This document shows positions 61,601-64,000 of a DNA stretch of 64,000 nt, piece after piece. The position numbers and the translations under genes are program-made. The stretch lies in the NCBI RefSeq assembly GCF_000224145.3, contig NW_004190420.2, positions 768,106 through 832,105 of the forward strand, in the 5' to 3' direction. Positions within the stretch are counted from its first letter, which is position 1, and every line of letters starts with the position of its first letter. This DNA comes from Ciona intestinalis (taxonomy: Eukaryota; Chordata; Ascidiacea; Phlebobranchia; Cionidae). A model generated the notes under the pieces. That model saw only the letters and a list, made by a program, of their open reading frames with translations, made no database searches and was not told the DNA's origin.

Positions 61601-63890
61601 TTGCCGAAGCATACACGTTTAGTGCCCATAGCCGGGCAATGCCTATTACTATACACGTGGGGTATGCGCCATACGGTAGGCAGTGTGTGTTTATACTTGT
61701 ATAAAGCAGCATACCGTTATACACTGAACTTCGTTGGTTGGAGATTTAGCTGCAATTCCGGCAAGAAATGAGATGTACACTCCACATAAAGCGAGACAAA
61801 AATGAGTCAAAATTCTTTTGGATTTGTATTTCCGCAGGTGTCTGGTTTAAAATATATAGTTACGTAATAATGATTAGAGTCAGTAAAAAGATTTGACTTA
61901 CTTGAAAATTGTGTAAGTTATGATTGTCAAAGTAAGCCCGAGTATGGATAAGGCGCAACCAACATACGTCATAATGTTCAGTATGTGATCATCAACGGTA
62001 GTTTCGACACTCTGAAAACATTTTACATTATAGATGCTTTGTGTAGCATTCCGATATAATTGACTAAGTAAGTAGGTCTAAATTGGGTTAAACGTCATAC
62101 AGGAAAACCCAAAATAGTAAAGAATGTGATTCACCATAATCACAGCGAAACTTGTCAAATGATTGCACTGACACGTGACCGCTCCGGAAGATGATTGTGA
62201 CGTTACACAGCCTTCTTGTGACCAGCCTCCTTTACCAGCGTTCAACTGGTAGTCGAAGAAAACACACCGAGGGTTGTAGAAACTAGTCATTACTGTGGTT
62301 GAATTCGTCTGCGGTTCCGTGGGAACAGACAGTAGGGTGAGAGGGAGTCTATCGGGAAACGATGGGGAAAAGTTAAGTTCCAATTCCAGAAACTATTCAA
62401 TTAAAATAAAATGTACAGTGAGGAAAGGCGGGACACCTTTTAGCACAAAGTATTAAAAGATCCTGATCGTGTTTTAAATAATTAACAAGGGGCGGGGAGT
62501 CGTGAGGAAACGATTTTATAATTCTTTGAATGTTCTTCGTTTACTACCAAAAGGGACGAGAAAATGGAATGAAAAGCCGCCCCATCTTTCCCTACCCTAC
62601 TCTATATATATTTGTGTAAACTCAGAATCATTCATATCAGTTTATTATCAACTCAGAGAACTATAACACAAAACATACAGTAACCATGAACTTACGATAC
62701 TTCGACCGGGTTTGGAAGATTTTGAATCGTTCTGCCAGCAACTGAAGAACCAAGGACAGCGCTATTTATTACGGTAGATTTAACAGACCTCGTAAATGAA
62801 CCTCTTATTACGGAGTCTGTTCCTGCCGTGCGGAACAACCGGGCGTCCATGTAACCAGTGAATGACAATCTTTCCTGCGATACAACAGATGGTTATAGCA
62901 TTCCTACGTGGTCGGTACTTTCGACCAGTAATAGGCACATATGATTTGTACTTTTCTGCTTGGCTAAGAATCCAGGGGCAACTGCTTATACTTTTACTTC
63001 AATACAGCTGCTTGCTGTTAACATTACCTGTTGCGTTGATCCGGAAAGAATATTTGTAGGCAGCTTGATTTGTGCCACGTTCGTCGCAGCAGTATTGAAC
63101 CCGCCGCTGATCGAAAAAGGTGGTAAATCTATATACAAAAAAACAACAACATAAATATATCGACGAGTTATTTAAAGGTACCATGGTCTAATAGGGGTGT
63201 ATGGAACTCTTAATAAAGAGGTTTCTGTTTGCAAGGAGTGTCAATTGAATATTCAATTATATCTACTTCCAAAAGAGACCAGCCCATCGTCACTGCCTAT
63301 CCTAAATTAGAACACGTTGAATAAAATGTAGCTTATACCTAATCGCACTGTGCCGTCTTCATCTCTCGCACCAACACTCAAGCTTCCAAGATTGCTCTGA
63401 AACGATCCATTGTTTAAAACCATCTTGTTTAAGAGGTCGTCAACCAACAGCGTGATGTTATTTGAGGTTGCATCGGTAAATTGAGCTGCAATCATAATTT
63501 AGATGTAGAATGATGCCTATATAATATATTCTTCGGCTGTGTCATAGTTTTAGCTCTTGTGTTTCACCATGCTAAATTACTTTTAACATATTATTTACGG
63601 AGCTTGCGAACTCAAGAAATGCCTTCATGAAAAAGGAGCCAACGCAGTGGACGTCAAAACAGTATATATACCGTGGTGTAATATGGCAAAGCTATTTACC
63701 TTTACACATGGCAGAGGCCAAACTAAAATTCTCTTATAAAATTGGTACTTACTAGTTGATGAGCCGATCAGGTCCACAACTGCCAGCACAGCTTCAGCAA
63801 CCTGTTGGTCTACAGTTATATTCTCACCGGGATTGACCAAAGTGATCAGGGACTGAACCAATGCTGTGCCTTCCTCTGGACTTATCATAT
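58676..63890 (-). CDS. Adhesion G-protein-coupled receptor, 3' part
   Basis: Minus-strand exons in order: 63890-63753, 63485-63339, 63128-63028, 62874-62696, 62348-62135, 62011-61902, 61841-61715, 61330-61080, 60537-60375, 59911-59762, 59209-58676; about 704 residues, all phases agree. The 5' end lies beyond the window. Order: GAIN domain, GPS site CNPR-type (NPRCVFFDYQLN, GGWSQEGC, CQCNHLTSFAVIM) with cleavage expected after CNHL to free a tethered agonist TSFAVIM, seven TM helices (TM1 LNIMTYVGCALSILGLTLTI, TM3 SGFFMHFFTAATFAWMMVEV, TM7 end NAFQGLWIFIVFTVRPRVV) and a Ser/Thr-rich ~150-residue tail. TM1-TM3 look most like the ADGRG (GPR56/64/126) group, but I cannot fix the subfamily without the N-terminus. 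Confidence 0.92.
59395..59740. repeat. Worn tandem-repeat tract in a GPCR intron
   Basis: Repeated phrases such as GACAAAAATATTCGTAG, GGACAAAAAGAAAACC and GGATAAAAAACAAGGACC recur every ~30-45 bases. They create a spurious minus-strand open frame of 94 codons with a Phe/Leu/Arg pattern. Confidence 0.5.
60658..60845 (-). repeat. MITE copy
   Basis: GTGCGGGAGAATATGGGACA to CCCATCTTCCCCTACATTAC in a GPCR intron. Confidence 0.82.
61410..61548 (-). repeat. MITE copy, short and worn
   Basis: AGTAGGGTAAGATAGGACAT, GATCGTTGGTTTAAAACACG and GGTATCCCACCTTATA in a GPCR intron. Confidence 0.65.
62415..62608 (+). repeat. MITE copy
   Basis: CAGTGAGGAAAGGCGGGACA to CCCATCTTTCCCTACCCTAC in a GPCR intron between the GPS and GAIN exons. 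Confidence 0.82.
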
Positions 63891-64000
63891 CTAAAAAAAT
63901 CAGCATTCATTAACATCAATGTAGCCAACAGAGATTGCAATATTTTGTAACTAATTTGATCGTGGCCCCGTGACCTTTATTTGTCGAAATTATTTACGGT

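Noticed and set aside
62349-62392. Earlier acceptor (AG at 62393-62394) for the GPS exon
   Set aside because: It would leave the join to the GAIN exon out of phase. The acceptor just before 62348 has a better pyrimidine run and closes the frame.

Overview
The window is animal genomic DNA, almost certainly from a solitary ascidian of the genus Ciona. Reasons: short AT-rich GT..AG introns, dense small exons, invertebrate-style gene content (Hobbit/BLTP2, PARL, Mind bomb, EGF-ZP membrane proteins, an adhesion GPCR), and many copies of a ~195-bp inverted-repeat element plus a tRNA-derived SINE ending in a CATT-rich tail. I assign the genus from overall look; the sequence does not prove it. Gene models were built by hand by joining exons at GT/AG sites so that the reading phase closes at every junction. 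Every model listed closes except where the gene leaves the window and at the PARL start.

Layout. 485-14533 (+): last 23 coding exons of BLTP2 (KIAA0100/Hobbit), a bridge-like lipid-transfer protein. 16641-19104 (-): a four-exon gene for a secreted, probably GPI-anchored protein with weak ephrin-like features. 21056-21898 (+): a 112-aa one-TM protein whose last exon overlaps, in another frame, the first exon of the mitochondrial rhomboid protease PARL (21806-24579, +). 26632-34573 (+): an 803-aa signal peptide - eight EGF - ZP - TM protein. 36037-41882 (+): an 823-aa protein with an extracellular Cys module, one EGF, a ZP domain, a furin-type site and a TM; it is disturbed by a 50-N gap flanked by a falsely duplicated 585-bp block. 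42494-54177 (+): mind bomb 2, 17 exons, with a 5.1-kb first intron. 55567-57376 (+): a miniature Mind bomb paralogue with one MIB repeat and one RING. 58676-63890 (-): the 3' part of an adhesion GPCR (GAIN, GPS, 7TM, Ser/Thr-rich tail) that runs off the right edge.

Themes. Two adjacent ZP membrane proteins suggest an extracellular or egg-coat gene pair. Mind bomb 2 and its miniature neighbour share intron positions and phases, so the small gene looks like a partial tandem duplicate or a gene split. About 22 copies or remnants of one MITE family, one of them an assembly duplicate, lie in introns and intergenic DNA and sometimes abut each other or a SINE. I saw no reverse transcriptase, integrase, LTR, CRISPR array, rRNA or intact tRNA gene.
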